Source of the DNA: Lasiosphaeria ovina
Lineage: Eukaryota > Ascomycota > Sordariomycetes > Sordariales > Lasiosphaeriaceae
Length of the DNA: 64,000 nucleotides
Direction of reading: 5' to 3'
Assembly (NCBI GenBank): GCA_033439765.1
Contig: JAULSN010000001.1
Span: 3,720,001 to 3,784,000, forward strand
In this document: positions 36,965 through 49,971 of the stretch, one piece after another
Layout: every line of letters begins with the position of its first letter
Numbering within the stretch: the first letter of the stretch is position 1
Position numbers and translations under genes: made by a program
The notes under the pieces: model-generated
Told to the model about the DNA's origin: nothing
The model's input: only the letters and a program-made list of their open reading frames with translations
Databases searched by the model: none

Positions 36965-38362
36965 TGTATATTATGGCTAGAAATGGTGGCGCCTGGCGGG
37001 CGCGTGGCATTAGGAGGGTACGAGAAAATGGAACGGGGTTAGCTTGCTTGCTGGCATCACATCCGCACACATGCATTATTATAATGACGGGGGACAAGGC
37101 GCATCCTAAGGCGTATAGTATATCTGGGATGTGGCTTCCCGAGCACGCAGCTTTTACAGGATTCGGGGTAGTTGTAACTTAGTGTATTCTTCGGTTTCGC
37201 GACGGACAACGCGCTGTCTTCTTATATCTTCTAATGTACTTCGTTGTCCTCGGTCATTATCGCACTGGCATTTCAATTCTTTTGTTTGGGGACCTTGTGT
37301 CTTTGAGCAACGTTTGGGGTGGAGTTGAAGTGAAAATGGGGTGCTTCGTCGAGGCTCAGGAGTGTAATGTTGATGTAGTGTATTCGTATATGTAGATATA
37401 GATCAACACAGACAACCATTGCCTGCTTAGGTAGCTACTACCTCTCTACGCGTTCCTGCGCTGCGCCGAGGCATGAGTCTCTTTTGCTTCAGTTTGGGTC
37501 TGGCTGGTAAGCGTGATGGAACTTGAAGAAAGCATGCACTTACATAAGGTTTGATTGTATTTATTTTTAAGGTGTGTTTGGTGATAAATCCAACTTGTGG
37601 AAATCGCTCTCAGAGTAGACGAGTAAAATACATACATAAGGTATGGAGGGACACAGCGATTTTCATGTGTTATAAAGAACCGATAACTGTTCTGGCGATA
37701 ATAGGAATAAGAAACAATGAAGGGCATGAGTGGATGTCCATCCGTACTCGACAGGAGAGAGCAGTCGTCGTCGTGTTTGTTACGGAATATACCGGCAGTG
37801 GTAACAGTGAGATGGATTGACATGTATACATACGGTACGGTATATATACCAACAGCGGCAGCCCTGTTCATGAAAGGGATTCTTCTCAGCTGGGACGAGA
37901 CCGAGGTGAGCTGGGGTGCAGTGACTTGCTTGCTCTAAATTATATCTTTACCTACTTCCTAGAGACCGAGGCCTGCCGTGAGTGACACCCTTTTCCCCTT
38001 TTTTTCTTGGTTTAAGTGCTGGTAGGTTTATTATATGCGTAAGAAAGGCGCCTACCTACCATGTGTCGAAACGCTGTGATAATTCAGATCACATGGCGCG
38101 AGTCGAAACACTCGCCAAGCGCCAGGATCTCAATACCTCCGCGAGGCACACACGTCAATATGCAAGAAGGTATTTAGATTCGGGGAGACTTTGGTACACT
38201 CGGAAAGGCCGCCGACAAGACGGAGGACTCTGCTACTTGATACAAAGGAAAAGGAGAAGCCGCCACCCCCTTTCTTTCTTCGAATGGGGGAAGTCGTGAG
38301 GATTTTTTCGCTGTCCCTCCCTCGCCTAATTCTATTCGGACCGTTTCTTCCTATGGAATTAT
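36965..38362. other. Spacer between convergent LSD1-type and ATP3 genes
   Basis: No gene is supported. AT-richer than its surroundings, consistent with two 3' UTRs. The short frames on both strands at 37446-37940 overlap each other and show no motif. Confidence 0.5.
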
Positions 38363-39587
38363 TTACATCTCCTCCGAAGCGATGGCACCCGTGATGATTT
38401 CGACCAGCTCGCCAGTAATGGCGGCTTGGCGGGTACGGTTGTACAGAATCTGGTACTTGCCAATCATCTCGCCGGCATTCTTGGAGGCGTTCTGATAAAA
38501 AGTTAGCAGGCCAGTTATATTTTCATGGTCAAGTCAAGTCAGAAGTATGTGGAACTCACGTCCATGGCGTTGCGGCGGGCCGAGATCTCGCAGGCGTGTC
38601 CCTCAGACAGGGCCCAGTGGATAGAGTTGGCCAGGGCGTATTCCTGTAGATTGGATAGCAGCTCGTCCTCGTCAACCTCGTATGCGGAGTAGTTGGCTAG
38701 ATGTTTCAGTCACGTTAGCCAACTGGCAACTTATGGGAAGATCAAGGCGGGCGTACGGGAAGCAGCAATGGCCTCGGCGGAATATGCCGCAATGATGGTG
38801 GGCTCGTAGCTCGTGGCGTTGATGAACTTGTTGTGGATAATCTCAATATCGGAGTAGTTGCCAGAGAGCTGCGTTATCTGGTCGGCAATGGCCTGGGACT
38901 CGGCAAAGGTGGGGATGTCCTTGCCGGCGCCGGCAAATGAGAGAACAATGCTAGGGGCGTGGGTGCGCTGCAGCTGGTTCCTGGCCTTCTCGCCGATGAT
39001 GACGAGATCGAAGTTCTCGCCATCCTTGGCCCGGCGGATGAAGCGCGACAGACCAGAGTGGATGCCGCCGCAGAGGCCTTTGTCGGAGCTGCACACGACC
39101 ACGAGCTTCTTCTTGCCGTCGCCCTCGAGCGCCTTCGTCTCGGCCGACTCGAACACCTGGTTGTTGGTCTTGCCATAGGCGCGCGAGTCGTGCATGGACT
39201 TCTGCGCGCGGGTGAGCTTGGTGGAGGCCACGATCTTCATCGTCTTGGTGATCTTCTCGATGTTGCGAATCGACTTGAGGCGGCCCTCGATCTCACGCAG
39301 CGTCGCATAGGTGGCTGGGCTCGGAGCTACCGCTCTGCAGAGAGGGTAGATAGTGTCAGTTCACGACCCCCATGACCGCCTGCTGCTGCCTCCTCGAAAC
39401 TGCCTGCTTCTCCTGGCAGCCAAAGCCGCCCTATGTACTGTGCCAATTGATGCGCAAGGGCGAGCTTGCCACGGCACGGAGCAGCAAGAGTGCGTGTTTG
39501 CTGATGCTCGGGGAAAAGGGCCACCTACCGGGACGAGACGGCAGCTCCTCCAGCTCTCAAAGCCGGGCGGGCAGCTCTTGAAAGCAT
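38363..39587 (-). CDS. ATP3: Mitochondrial F1 ATP synthase gamma subunit, 300 aa
   Basis: Four exons on the minus strand: 39587-39529, 39334-38757, 38696-38560, 38491-38363. It is the central rotor shaft of F1-ATPase in the mitochondrial matrix. The start [20 protein letters not shown] is a typical Ala/Arg import leader. The mature part begins near [16 protein letters not shown], and the family block [18 protein letters not shown] follows. [19 protein letters not shown] is the conserved inner segment. The C-terminal helix carries [15 protein letters not shown] and [20 protein letters not shown], ending in a G-A-x-A pattern as in other gamma subunits. Length matches the fungal family (about 300 aa). 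It is divergent from TOP1. Confidence 0.96.
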
Positions 39588-40514
39588 CGTGGAAAGGCGT
39601 GTGGACTTCGGATTAACCCCGTGCAGTTCGCTGTGGCCCGATTGACCAAGGTATGGGGAGGCGTTCAATTGATCGGATCGGAGGTAGGTGGTGATCAATT
39701 GGGAATTGCAACGCAAGATTGAGAGGTTTGCTGGAAACACGGATGCCAGGGTGCCCGGGACCCACTCTTCCCTTCTCCCGCCCCTCTGTTCGTCGTCCCA
39801 GGGTTACTGGTACAAAGCAGGATTGAACTTCCTTGGCAGGGTTAGCATGGGTGCTTGGATTTCCCCAGTCCACTTTTCCATCTGGAGCCTTTTTTTTCTG
39901 CCGGCTCTTGTTATGGGCGGTTGGCTCAGGGCTGCGCGTGACTAGTTGCGCTAATTCCTTACTTTGGAAGAGACTAACCGCCTAAGGCAAACATAGAAGT
40001 TGACCCACTCGCTGGAATTCTGAATCTGCCCTGACCTCGCCTCCCATTCTTCAGTGGCTTACAGCTTAGCCAGTGCTGTTGGTTGTCCTTTTGCCAGCAC
40101 CGAACACTCGCGTCCCCTTTGTGGCTTCCCGCGCCGGGAAGCGTGACTGGTTGGAAGGCAAATCAAGCCTTGCCAATCGCAGCGGAGCCCCAATATTATC
40201 TTTAACCTCGTCTCCCCCGAGGCCCCGACTTCCTGCTTTCTCACTCCGAATTCCTCCTTTCGCCCACCCCTTACCCTCCTTTGCACGCTCATTTCACTCC
40301 ACTCCATCACGCGGACTGAGGGTTGCCGTGCGCCTCTGCTCGCCCTGGCACAGGAGAAAGCTTAGGCTTTTTATTTTGCTTTCTTCACACTCCTTCGCTC
40401 AAGAAACCAACGTTGCTCAACCTCAACCGCTGCGAATCTTAACTCCAATTCTGCGCCGCGTGCGCCTTTGCCTTCCTGGCTCCGAGTTCAAAGACACCCC
40501 TTTCGCTTTTCCCC
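39588..40514. promoter_or_regulatory. Shared divergent promoter region of ATP3 and TOP1
   Basis: The 927 bp between the two start codons has no coding frame with support, so both promoters must lie here. The TOP1-proximal 300 bp is pyrimidine-rich with many CTCC/TTCC blocks, as is common upstream of fungal housekeeping genes. I do not see a clear TATA box on either side. Confidence 0.5.
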
Positions 40515-43500
40515 ATGGCTTCCGACAGCTCTGACGACGATGTCCCCTTGGCACGAGCAAACGGGAACGGTAAGTTGAACCTTGTCGTCCCTCCACTTTG
40601 GTCTGTGGGACGCGAATTGAATTTTACTGCACACCCCCAGCGCGCGTGCCCTTGCGTGTTCTCGTCGTTGCACCCACTGGTGGTGAGCGAGTCTGGTTGA
40701 CGTGTCATTTCTGACCAACGGTACTCGGCGGCCTTCTCCTGCAGGGCCTGCGTCGCAAAAGCATCCTCATTCACGCGACAGGTGTACTAACGATGATAGT
40801 GGTAGCTTCTGCACTCGCGGGCTCAAAGTCCTCCGGCCGTAAAATGGTCACCTCGCCATCCAGGACTCGTGGCAGTGCGCCCGGCATCTCTATTCGCAAT
40901 GGCCCAATACCAGATGATACTATGGATGTCGACGAGCCAGCCAATGGTACTGCGAAACGAAAGTCACGGAGTTCCATCGGCCAGGCAGTGAACTACAGAG
41001 ACGCATCAGAGAGCGATGATGACGGCGCACCCCTGGTAAGCTGTTCTCGAGGCAAAATCGACATAATATGGACTGCGGCTTGGCTCAGAGCTGACTTTTA
41101 CAGGCCAAACGCCAAAAGTCCAGGCACAAGGCGGAGCTAGGAAGCGACGACGAGCCGATTGCCCATAAGAATGGCAAACAGCCTCCTTCCTATAAGGAGA
41201 CTGCCATGGACCTGTCATCGGATGACGACAAACCTCTGGGAGCAAAACTGGCAGAAAAAAAGGCTGGCATTCAAAAAGCTGCCGCCAAGGAGGCCAAGGT
41301 GCTACGCGCTACTGACTCAAAAGCCAAGAAGCCAACACCCAAGAAGGCCATCAAGGACGAATCTGACGACGAGCCCCTCGCCAAACCGAAGAGAAGACAA
41401 TCCAACGGTGTCTCAGCGTCGGCCAAGAAGTCGAATGGCGTCAAGCAAGATCCCGATTCGGATTCAGATGCGCCCATCGCGAAGAAGACCAAGAAGGCTG
41501 CTGTGACCCCGAAAGCGGCCGCCAAGAAGGCCGCTCCAGCAGCCAAGGCCAAAACTGCTCCTCCTAAGAAAACCGCAGCCAAGCTCAAGACTGAGTCGTT
41601 AAAAGACAACAGCGACGATGAGGCAGAGGAAGAGTACCGCTGGTGGGATGCGCCAAAGAAAGAGGACGACTCGATCAAGTGGACAACACTTGAACACAAC
41701 GGTGTCATGTTCGCCCCCCCCTACAAGCCACTGCCAAAGAACGTTAAACTGTATTACGATGGCAAGCCAGTCGAGCTGCACGTTGAAGCCGAAGAGGTGG
41801 CCACCTTTTTTGGCAACATGCTGAATTCGACGCAGAACGTCACAAACGAGGTCTTCCAGAACAATTTCCTCAACGACTTCAAGGACATTCTCAAGCAGAC
41901 GGGTGGCGCAAAGGACAAGAGTGGCAACAAAGTCGAGATCAAGGAATTCGATAAGCTCGACTTCACTCACATCTACGAACATTTCAAGACTATCAATGAT
42001 GCCAAAAAGGCGCGGCCCGCTGCTGAGAAGAAGGCCGATGCTGCTGAGAGGGAAAAACTGGAAGCACCCTACAAGTACTGCAAGTGGGACGGGCGGAAGG
42101 AAAGGGTTGGCAACTTCCGCATCGAAGTTCCGGGCCTTTTCCGCGGCCGAGGAGAACATCCCAAAACTGGCAAGGTGAAGAGGCGTGTCATGCCTGAGCA
42201 GGTTGCCATAAACATCGGCAAGGATGCCAAGGTGCCGGAGCCTCCAAAGGGCCATCAATGGAAGGCTGTCCAGCACGACAACAAAGCGACCTGGCTGGCC
42301 ATGTGGCAAGAGAATGTCAATGGTAACTACAAGTACGTGATGCTGGCAGCCGACAGTGCCGTCAAAGGCCAAGCCGACTTCAAGAAGTTCGAGAAAGCCC
42401 GCGAACTCAAGAAGCATATCGACCGCATTCGCGCCGACTATACCAGGGATCTGAAGGCAGACGCCATGGCGGACCGCCAGCGTGCAACTGCCGTCTATCT
42501 TATTGACCAGTTCGCGTTGAGAGCCGGTAACGAAAAGGACACCGACAACGAGGCCGAGACGGTCGGCTGCTGCTCCCTCAAATTTGAGCACGTCACGCTC
42601 CAAGAGCCGGACATTGTTATTTTCGATTTTTTGGGCAAAGACAGCATTCGCTTCTATAATGAGTTTCAAGTGAGCCCCCAGGTCTTCAGGAACCTGAGGC
42701 ACTTTAAGAAGCCCCCAAAGGAAGAGGGCGATGATATCTTTGACAGACTGAACGTGAGTCAAAATTGAAGACCCGAGGTAGAAATCAGTTCCCCCTACTG
42801 ACACAGCTTGCAGACCGGCCAACTCAATAAACACCTGTCGAGCTACATGCCCGGGCTAACCGCAAAGGTGTTTCGTACTTACAACGCATCGTACACCATG
42901 TCGAAGCTGCTTCGTGAGAAGATGGGAACGATCAAAGGCATGTCGGTCGCTGAAAAGATCAAGTTCTACAACGACTGCAATCGCGAGGTGGCTGTACTCT
43001 GCAACCACAAGAGAACAGTTGGTGCCGGGCACGAGACGCAGATGGAAAAGTTGGGCGACCGTATCAAGGGCCTACACTACCAGAAATGGCGGACAAAGAT
43101 GATGATACTAGATGTTGACTCCAAGCAGAAAAAGAAGAAGGGTGCCGAGTACTTCCAGCTTCCGGCGGACCTAGATCAGGAATGGATTGAGCAACACCAG
43201 AAGTATCTCGTCGAGGAGCAACGGACCAAGATCCAGAAGAAGTTTGAGAAGGACAACGAGAAGCGCAAGGCCGACGGCGAGAAACCGCTGCCCGATAAGG
43301 AGCTTAAGGAGCGCCTGAAGGCTGCAACGGAATTCGAGGCCAAGTTCAAGAAAGAGAACAAAACGAAGAAAGTCGAGGCTGAAGGCAAGGGTCCAACGGT
43401 TGAGAAGTTCGTCGCCGCCGTCAAGAAGTACGATGAACGCATTCAAGTTCTCGAGCTGCAGTCTGCCGATCGTGAGGGCAATAAGGAGGTCGCCCTAGGC

Positions 43501-43710
43501 ACATCCAAGATCGTAAGTTTCGCTCGCTCGTCTTTAGCTACAGGGGTCTGTTGCTAACACGTTTGCTAGAATTATATTGACCCCCGTCTCACTGTCGTCT
43601 TCTCAAATATCTCGGGCGTGCCGGTCGAGAAGTTCTTCTCGAAGACTCTCCGGGACAAATTCAAGTGGGCTATCGAGTCGGTTGGTGATGACAGTGACTG
43701 GGAATTCTGA
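40515..43710 (+). CDS. TOP1: DNA topoisomerase I (type IB), 926 aa
   Basis: Five exons: 40515-40569, 40800-41035, 41104-42753, 42814-43512, 43570-43710. Intron 1 uses a CTAAC branch sequence just before its TAG acceptor. It nicks and reseals one strand to relax supercoils in the nucleus. The acidic/basic N-terminus (S-D-S-S-D-D-D and [20 protein letters not shown]) is a typical nuclear, disordered leader. The core starts near [10 protein letters not shown] and contains [28 protein letters not shown], the catalytic-domain segment [20 protein letters not shown], and a charged coiled-coil linker (about 43150-43400). The last exon begins N-Y-I-D-P-R-L, placing the nucleophile at Tyr882, in the canonical SKINYIDPR context. 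All family blocks are intact. Confidence 0.97.
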
Positions 43711-44902
43711 AGGGTTGTATCGCAACTAGCGTCGCGTCCCCTCTACCCTTTCGCTTTTTTTGTTTTCTCTTTTTGGTCTTGCAGCATTAGGTCATCGCAT
43801 GGATGCGATCGGTCAGCCCATATCAATACAGCACAGACTCACGATGCGAATCATTTGCGTTCACTCAAATTTAACATGTGTGCATTCGCAGGCATAGTCT
43901 TTGGGGCCAAAGACAGGTACTCGGCGTTGACGAAAAAGCGGGATAGCTAGGCGAAACTTGCATCTCTCTTTGGTTGAAATGGCACTCTAGATTGGCCGTT
44001 GGTCCTTTTCGCTAGTTGGCACACTGGCTCGGCCAGCGTATGGCAGAGGCTTTTGTGTGGTGGAATGGCGCTTTACCGGATCTGCTTGCTGGTCTAGAGA
44101 AAAGCAGCAAATATTTGCGATGACTTTTATGACAAAAGCGATGGCTTGACACGTAGAACAGAACAATGAGAAATGGTCGCTTTCGCAATATACCTATGCA
44201 CCATTTATTGATATATATACAAATGTTACAAACTACTGCCTAGATTATTTTATTATTCCTGCTGCCTGCCCGTTATCATACAGCGTATTATCACATGTCA
44301 TCAGCCATAGGTTCGTCTCGGCCGTCTGGTGTGTTCAGGCATCCAACTGCCACAGCCAGCTCTCGTTCTTCAAAGGGGTATCCAAAAAGACAAAAACATC
44401 TGTCCGTCCATCTATCTATCACTCCACACCGTGAGTACCTTGACCAAAAAGGAAAAGAGGTAATCAAAAATAAAAATAAAACAGTTTACTCCAGGCCCAC
44501 CCTTTCCATTGCTTTTTCTTTCCAACTCCCAAGAACCCTTATGACCAAAGAAAAGGTTATGAGAACTTGAGCCGGCGCCAAAGAACTTTTGTGAATGACC
44601 CAATGCGTATCGAGGATTAGTAACGCCTTTCCCAAATGTATTTTGTTTTTGTTTCTGTTTTTGTTTTGATCGCGTGGGGTATCGTATCAGGAGGCTAAAA
44701 TGCAGACAAGTGTTGGCGGGAAAGTGGTTCGATTCACCTACAGGTGGGTTTGTGGTTGTCGGGGATGAGATTAATCGTTGCGAGCGGGTGCGCTTGTTCG
44801 GGGGTGTTGCGTGATGGCGTTAAAACGCGAGAAAGGGGGTGTAGCAATTGATTAGTATCGCGGGATAGCTCGCATGATCGAAGAGGGTGACGTGGTATGG
44901 CA
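43711..44902. other. Spacer between convergent TOP1 and GH16 genes
   Basis: About 1.2 kb with no supported gene; contains both 3' UTRs. AT-rich segments at 44190-44300 and 44460-44660 are compatible with polyadenylation regions. Confidence 0.5.
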
Positions 44903-46170
44903 TTAACACCAGCCAACTGCGAAAAGCCCGAGAACAACGGACCCAATGAGTAGTAGAATTGGCTGAGGAGGTTCTGAAAAGCAGAGTTAGCACCACTTGA
45001 AGGAGATTGGAGACAATGAGGGTCTGGTTTAACGTACTGACAATACTCGAGCTGGCCGGGACAATCTTGCCTTCTGGCGTCATGACCCAACCGCTCGGAA
45101 TGGTGGAACCACCATTCGAAGGGGTGCCAGTGGCGACCCACGGCCAGCCGGTCTGGGTTAACGTGGCGCTGTTGGCACCCCTTCCAATGCCGCCGGCTGG
45201 GATCGATGGCGAGAGCGATGTGACGGCGGAAGCACTGGCCGTGACGGTAACGCTCCCGGCCTTGCCGAGGTTCCCGTTTATGGTGCCGCCGTCCGACTTG
45301 ATGGACTGCCAGGTACCCGATGTGTCGCCGTACGTGTATGACTTGCCCGTCGAATAGTCACTCACAACGACGGACTTGACCGACATGGAGAAAGGCCCCT
45401 TGGAATAGTCGGTAGGACCACGCGCCCACTCGATGGTGCCAGAGGGGTTCGACGGGTCGCCGCCGGACCATGCACCGAACTTGATCTGCATGGGGGTCTG
45501 GGGGTACTGGCCGGCGGCGTCGTTGAACGTAAGGGTTCGCACGGCGGTCCCATCGACATACCACATGATGCGGTCAGCGGTCCAGTCGATGGTGTACTTG
45601 ATGAACTGGCCCTGGTTGTTGGCGGCGGGGTTGAACTGGCCGCGATTGAACGAGCCTGTCTGGCCTTTGCCAAAGTAGTTGGTCTGGACTTCGGTCGAGT
45701 CAGCGCCGAGCCACTCCATGTCGATCTCGTCGAGGTCGTCCGACTGGAGCACCAGCGAGCTCACGATGCCGGCGCCGGGGGCACTCTTCATGGTGACCTC
45801 GACGCGGCCAAACATGATGTAGAAGACGCTTGTGAGCTGAGGCGCATCACCAGACTTGGCAACAGTGAATATGGCTCCGTCAGCGCCGTACGTAGGTATC
45901 CCACCGCTTGCCACGAAGGAATTGACCCCTCCGTTAGTGAACTCGACATCAACATTCATGCCTAACGCCGTGTTGGCCGGACAGGTTGCTGTGGTGGTGG
46001 TGTTAGTCGAGCTGGGCCATCAAAGCTTTGCGGTTCAGGGGCCGGCCGTGCTTACTTGTGTACAAGGGGTTACATGAGCTCCAAGTTTGAGCAAAGGTTG
46101 CGTTGGCCAGCATCGCAGCAGTGGTTACCGCCGCCGCGGCAGCTCTCCAGCGCCTTGAGGACGCCATCAT
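44903..46170 (-). CDS. GH16 CRH-type cell-wall transglycosylase, probably GPI-anchored, 378 aa
   Basis: Three exons on the minus strand: 46170-46056, 45988-45038, 44973-44903. The CRH family transfers chitin chains to beta-glucan in the fungal wall. The N-terminus is a secretion signal (M-M-A-S-S-R-R-W-R, then an Ala-rich hydrophobic core ending A-T-F-A-Q). The mature protein opens W-S-S-C-N-P-L-Y-T-T-T-C-P, the Cys pattern of CRH enzymes. The GH16 catalytic motif DEIDMEWLG falls at residues 125-133, with Glu126 and Glu130 as nucleophile and acid/base. Next come Q-T-N-Y-F-G-K-G and I-D-W-T. After the domain a Ser/Thr-rich stalk leads to a hydrophobic tail (PILLLIGSVVLGLFAVGWC) made by the last exon, as expected for a GPI signal. 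No CBM18 is present. Confidence 0.93.
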
Positions 46171-48200
46171 AGCTCTGGGTTAGGCTCGGCCCTTTTTGGG
46201 GGAAGCAGTTGAGGAGGCGAAAATGCGGCCCGTGGTGTTGCGCTGTTGTAGGAAGCGAAGGCAGTGAGTGAGTACCCTCAGTGAGGTATGGGGTAGTGGC
46301 GTATTCCGTATAAGAGGGATCAATGGATGGATGAATGGAGCAATGGACGGATGGGTGGGTGATGAATGGGGGAGCCTCGAGACCCGGGTTCGTGTGTGAT
46401 ACAAATAAGGTCCGGAGCCCCAGACACAAATGCCTTCGTTGTTGCGCGTCAATCAATTGAGACACGGTATATCCGTAGTGTTTCTGTGCAGGTACAGGTC
46501 TCGAGAGTGAAACTTGCGTGTGTGCCGGTGATGCGGATCACGGAAGGAAAAGGCAGAGAACCGAGACTGAGACAGAGACTCGTAATGGGAGATCGGGAAG
46601 GTGCAGTAGAGGTGCATTGATTGTGCATACGGCCCAGGCCTCCTTAGGTTTCCCAACCCGGCTTTTTGATGGGTTAAATGCAAGCACTGCCGCCAAATCA
46701 GACGGACGAGAATCGAGATCCCAACCTCTGAGAAAACCTCGTCATCAGCAGTAGAGCAGCTTCGAGTGTGAGTGTGGACCACCAAGACCACTTCCAAGGC
46801 CGAATCCTGCCTTTCTGTGGCTGCGTTTTCTCTTGTTTAAAAAAGGAGGTTGGGTGCTTGGGGAAACGCCCTAGTTGGGGGGACAGCACTGGCGCCAGCA
46901 GGGGGCGCGAGGCTTGCACAGCGCCCGTATCCACAGCCCACGGCCCACGCCAACATTGGCCAAGACGTCATGCGGGTGGCTGGTCAGTTTACGTGGCGGC
47001 CCCCAGCGTCCGTCCCACATACCTTAACGGACTGTCTCAAATCGAGAACGGATGTTCGACGTCAACAGAACCCCTATTGAGTTTATTACTCTGTATCCGT
47101 ACTCCGTACTTTGTAACGGCAACCGATTAAAAGGAAACTATCAACTTTGGGCCACTCTGGACATTTGCCCGAACAGAAGAACCCAACACGTGCAATTGAA
47201 TTACAGTCGCGGCAATTCGTGAGCGCCATAGACGACCCACTCAACTCACCTTCCAATGCGCACAGTTCCGGCTCAAACACCACAGATCAATTGTTTGCCC
47301 GCTTCTTGGGTGATTGAAGGGGGAATAGAGCACCCTGACTATGGTGAGTTGATATTTGTCGACTAAGGGATACTCCCAGAGGTTCTCCGTGAGTTGCGAC
47401 TCATTTCAGCCAATGAAAGCAACAGAACAAAATGGAATAGACGCAGGAACAGCCCAGTTAAAGGGCTATCCAAATTGAAAGTGAACAAACCAAACCACAC
47501 GTATTTCGAAATCGGCAGAATGGCGGGTGGGTTGAAACCAAAACATGGATTAGAAGCGACAAAGTTTTTCCGACCAGCAATGATCCTACCCGATAGGCCA
47601 GCATTTTCCTAATATGGCATGCCCTCAACAGGACAGGGAGGCACATCCAGCTGGCAGCAAGGCTAACAGAAGGTACCAAAGGTAGCCAACAAAACCTGAA
47701 CTCGCGTTTCAAAAAGAACCCAGAAACACCCACCTAGAAGAGAAGAATCCCGACGGTCGGTAGGTAGATACGGAGTACCAAACCCGAGCCGCCATTACGC
47801 ATCTTCCGAGGTCGAGACCATCCATCCGCCGCGTGCGCCATGCGCTTTCTTTGTCAGACTCCTTGGTATGCTTTCAAACTTTACAATTTCTTCGCTCCAC
47901 ACTCGACACTCGACACTCGCATACTTAAACATCAAGACATTCATTTCTCATATCAACCAAAATAAACAAAACATGGAAGTCCCAAGGCCAAAGAATCGTT
48001 CGCCCAGTTGCTCAATGAAGGCGTCAACTTCATCTACGAACCGGCAAGCAAGCCAAGACTGAGCTAGGATGCCATTTGCCAACGGAAACTTCTTTTGATT
48101 CAAGGCAAGCAATGCCGAAAATGGTCCCAAAGGTCGGCAACAACTCTTTAGTAGCCCCGTAGCTTGTAAGTCTAACCATGTTGCATCTCCAGATCATAAG
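46171..48200. other. Gene-poor stretch upstream of the GH16 gene
   Basis: Contains the GH16 promoter. I see no gene with motif support. Open frames are short, overlap on both strands and do not splice into a recognisable protein. Confidence 0.5.
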
Positions 48201-48373
48201 TTCCGGCTTTGCTGGAGAGGGAATTCATGGCCAGTAAACGTATATTCCATATCAATCCTCCCAAAATAGCTGATTCAATGGCTTCGTTCGCTTTCCAGGG
48301 GAGTTGTCCAGCCTCGCCGGCGAAGAAACGGCCGTTGCTCTGTTTGCCCACTCGGATGTCCTCCGGCCGAGAC

Positions 48374-48955
48374 TCAGCCCAGCAGTCGGACCTTCTCTTC
48401 GTCGAGCAGGCCGTTCCTGGTCTCGACTACCCACCGCCGATGAAGGCTATGTCCGGAGATGCTGATGGCCATGGCTAAACATGTCGCCCACGGGAGATAT
48501 CCAAGCAATATCAGGTTCGAACTCGCCCGAAGACCATATCCGATGATGGCGGCCGCGGCAAGCACAATCATGTAAACGGCGAACTGAAGGGGATCCTTGT
48601 CTTGCCGCCGATGTGCAAATGATGACACGCAACAGCCGAAAAGGAGACAGGAACAAAGCATGAGGCCTGGAGAAGGGTGAAGAAGGTCGACAGTGCGGCT
48701 TTCACCGTGATGCTCGTGTGACTAAAGAGGATGCCGGGTCAGCCAAGGAACGCCGTGTGGTCCTTCCGGGGTAGATTTGGTACCGACACTGCTGTCTCCT
48801 CGTGTCAAATCGTTCTGAACCGTGAAGCGCCAAGTCACAATACTGCAGAGAGCCCCAAGGCCGATCTCAGAGGTCTCCGACAACCAAGTCCATGGCCCCG
48901 CATGTTGGTTGGGATCCTCGGCGGTTTGGTGTGAAGAGCATGAACCGCAACTCAT
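48374..48955 (-). other. Possible remnant of a multi-pass membrane protein gene
   Basis: A minus-strand frame (48661-48374) reads a hydrophobic pattern with two likely membrane helices (VYMIVLAAAAIIGYGL and LILLGYLPWATCLAMAISIS) and a W-V-V-E-T-R end. Just upstream, at 48955-48722, another frame carries GLGALCSIVTWRFTVQNDL. No clean intron phase joins them, and stops lie between them. It could be a decayed gene or a real exon set that I cannot assemble. Family not recognised. Confidence 0.25.
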
Positions 48956-49401
48956 TGGAACGGTAGCTGGCTTGACGGCAAAATGATTGCCTCAAAGTCT
49001 ACTCGAGGAATCTGAGGACCGAGCGGCCATGGCCTCCCGAGAGCCTCCACGCAGGGCCTACACGGTGTGGAGGCGCACCTCTAAATACATACAAAGCCCG
49101 ACTACCCGTTTGCTGTCCTCGGAATCACAAGCCTTACCCGTTGGCAGCTCAAAGGAGATTATGATTGTCATGGCTCGGCCGGAACGCCTGCGTGGTGCCA
49201 ATCCTGCCGGGCAACTGCAGCAACTACACGTTCCTCACGCCCGAGTGCATGCGTCTTTATTTCCGATTCGGTCAAGATACGTGGGAGGCCATCCGAGGTT
49301 GCCTCGATGTCTCTCCACATCATGCATTCCTACCCAAGGCAAAGAATGGTGTGAGGTAAAGCAGGCAAAAAAAGGCGAACTGCCAGGCTGACGACACTCA
49401 C

Positions 49402-49663
49402 CGAGATTGGCCAGCCAATCCGAGACCCCGCGAGGCGAAGCCGCGCCCCCAAGGCGGACTATGGCGAACCGCATCCGCCCAGACGAACACCAATAAGCAC
49501 TACCACAAAGAGTCGAGGCTCTGCCCGACGGCCAAAAGTCGAGGAAGTCGTGCGAACCACCGGGGTCCGCGACCTGCAACACATAATGTTCTATTGGCTC
49601 CCCGCAATGTCTAAGCTGTGCTTTCTCTGTCGAGTTTGAGCGAGGCAGTGCTTCTCGCTGCAC
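49402..49663 (-). other. Candidate orphan exon with a strong splice donor
   Basis: A minus-strand frame ends ...RLGGAASPRGVSDWLANLG directly at a consensus GTGAGT donor (49401 leftwards). The best acceptor downstream (CTGCAG near 49221) leads to an early stop in the required phase, so no complete gene model follows. On the opposite strand, 49189-49350 encodes a Cys-containing segment (ACVVPILPGNCSNYTFLTPE) that also lacks partners. At least one broken gene probably lies here. Confidence 0.2.
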
Positions 49664-49971
49664 GCGGGAAAAAGGGGAAGGGAGAAGAACCAGCCTTAAG
49701 AAACACGAAGAACTGGTGCCGCGTGCTTTTTGTTCAAGTCAGGTTTCCGGGTATTTACACTACAGAGATCCCGCCAGACCCGTAAAAGGAACTTGCCTTT
49801 TTCTTGTGATTTGATGCACGGCGAGACCAGGCTCCCATCCACTCTACTCAAGCTTCCTTTTCGCTCCCACAGTCCTCAATCCACATCTTCTGGTTGACTC
49901 GGGTCACCGGAGCCAAAGGACACACACACCCCTTCTCTCATACTCACCGACGCTATAGCTCGGCCACCACT

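Noticed and set aside
40745..40781. Alternative small TOP1 exon after the CTGCAG acceptor
   Set aside because: It gives the wrong phase for the next coding segment; the acceptor at 40799, just after a CTAAC branch sequence, restores the frame.
41599..42834. 411-codon minus-strand open frame
   Set aside because: Antisense shadow of TOP1 exon 3, which has full family motifs on the plus strand.
48500..48530. GGTTCGAACTC resembling a tRNA B box
   Set aside because: No matching A box, acceptor stem or anticodon arm could be folded around it.
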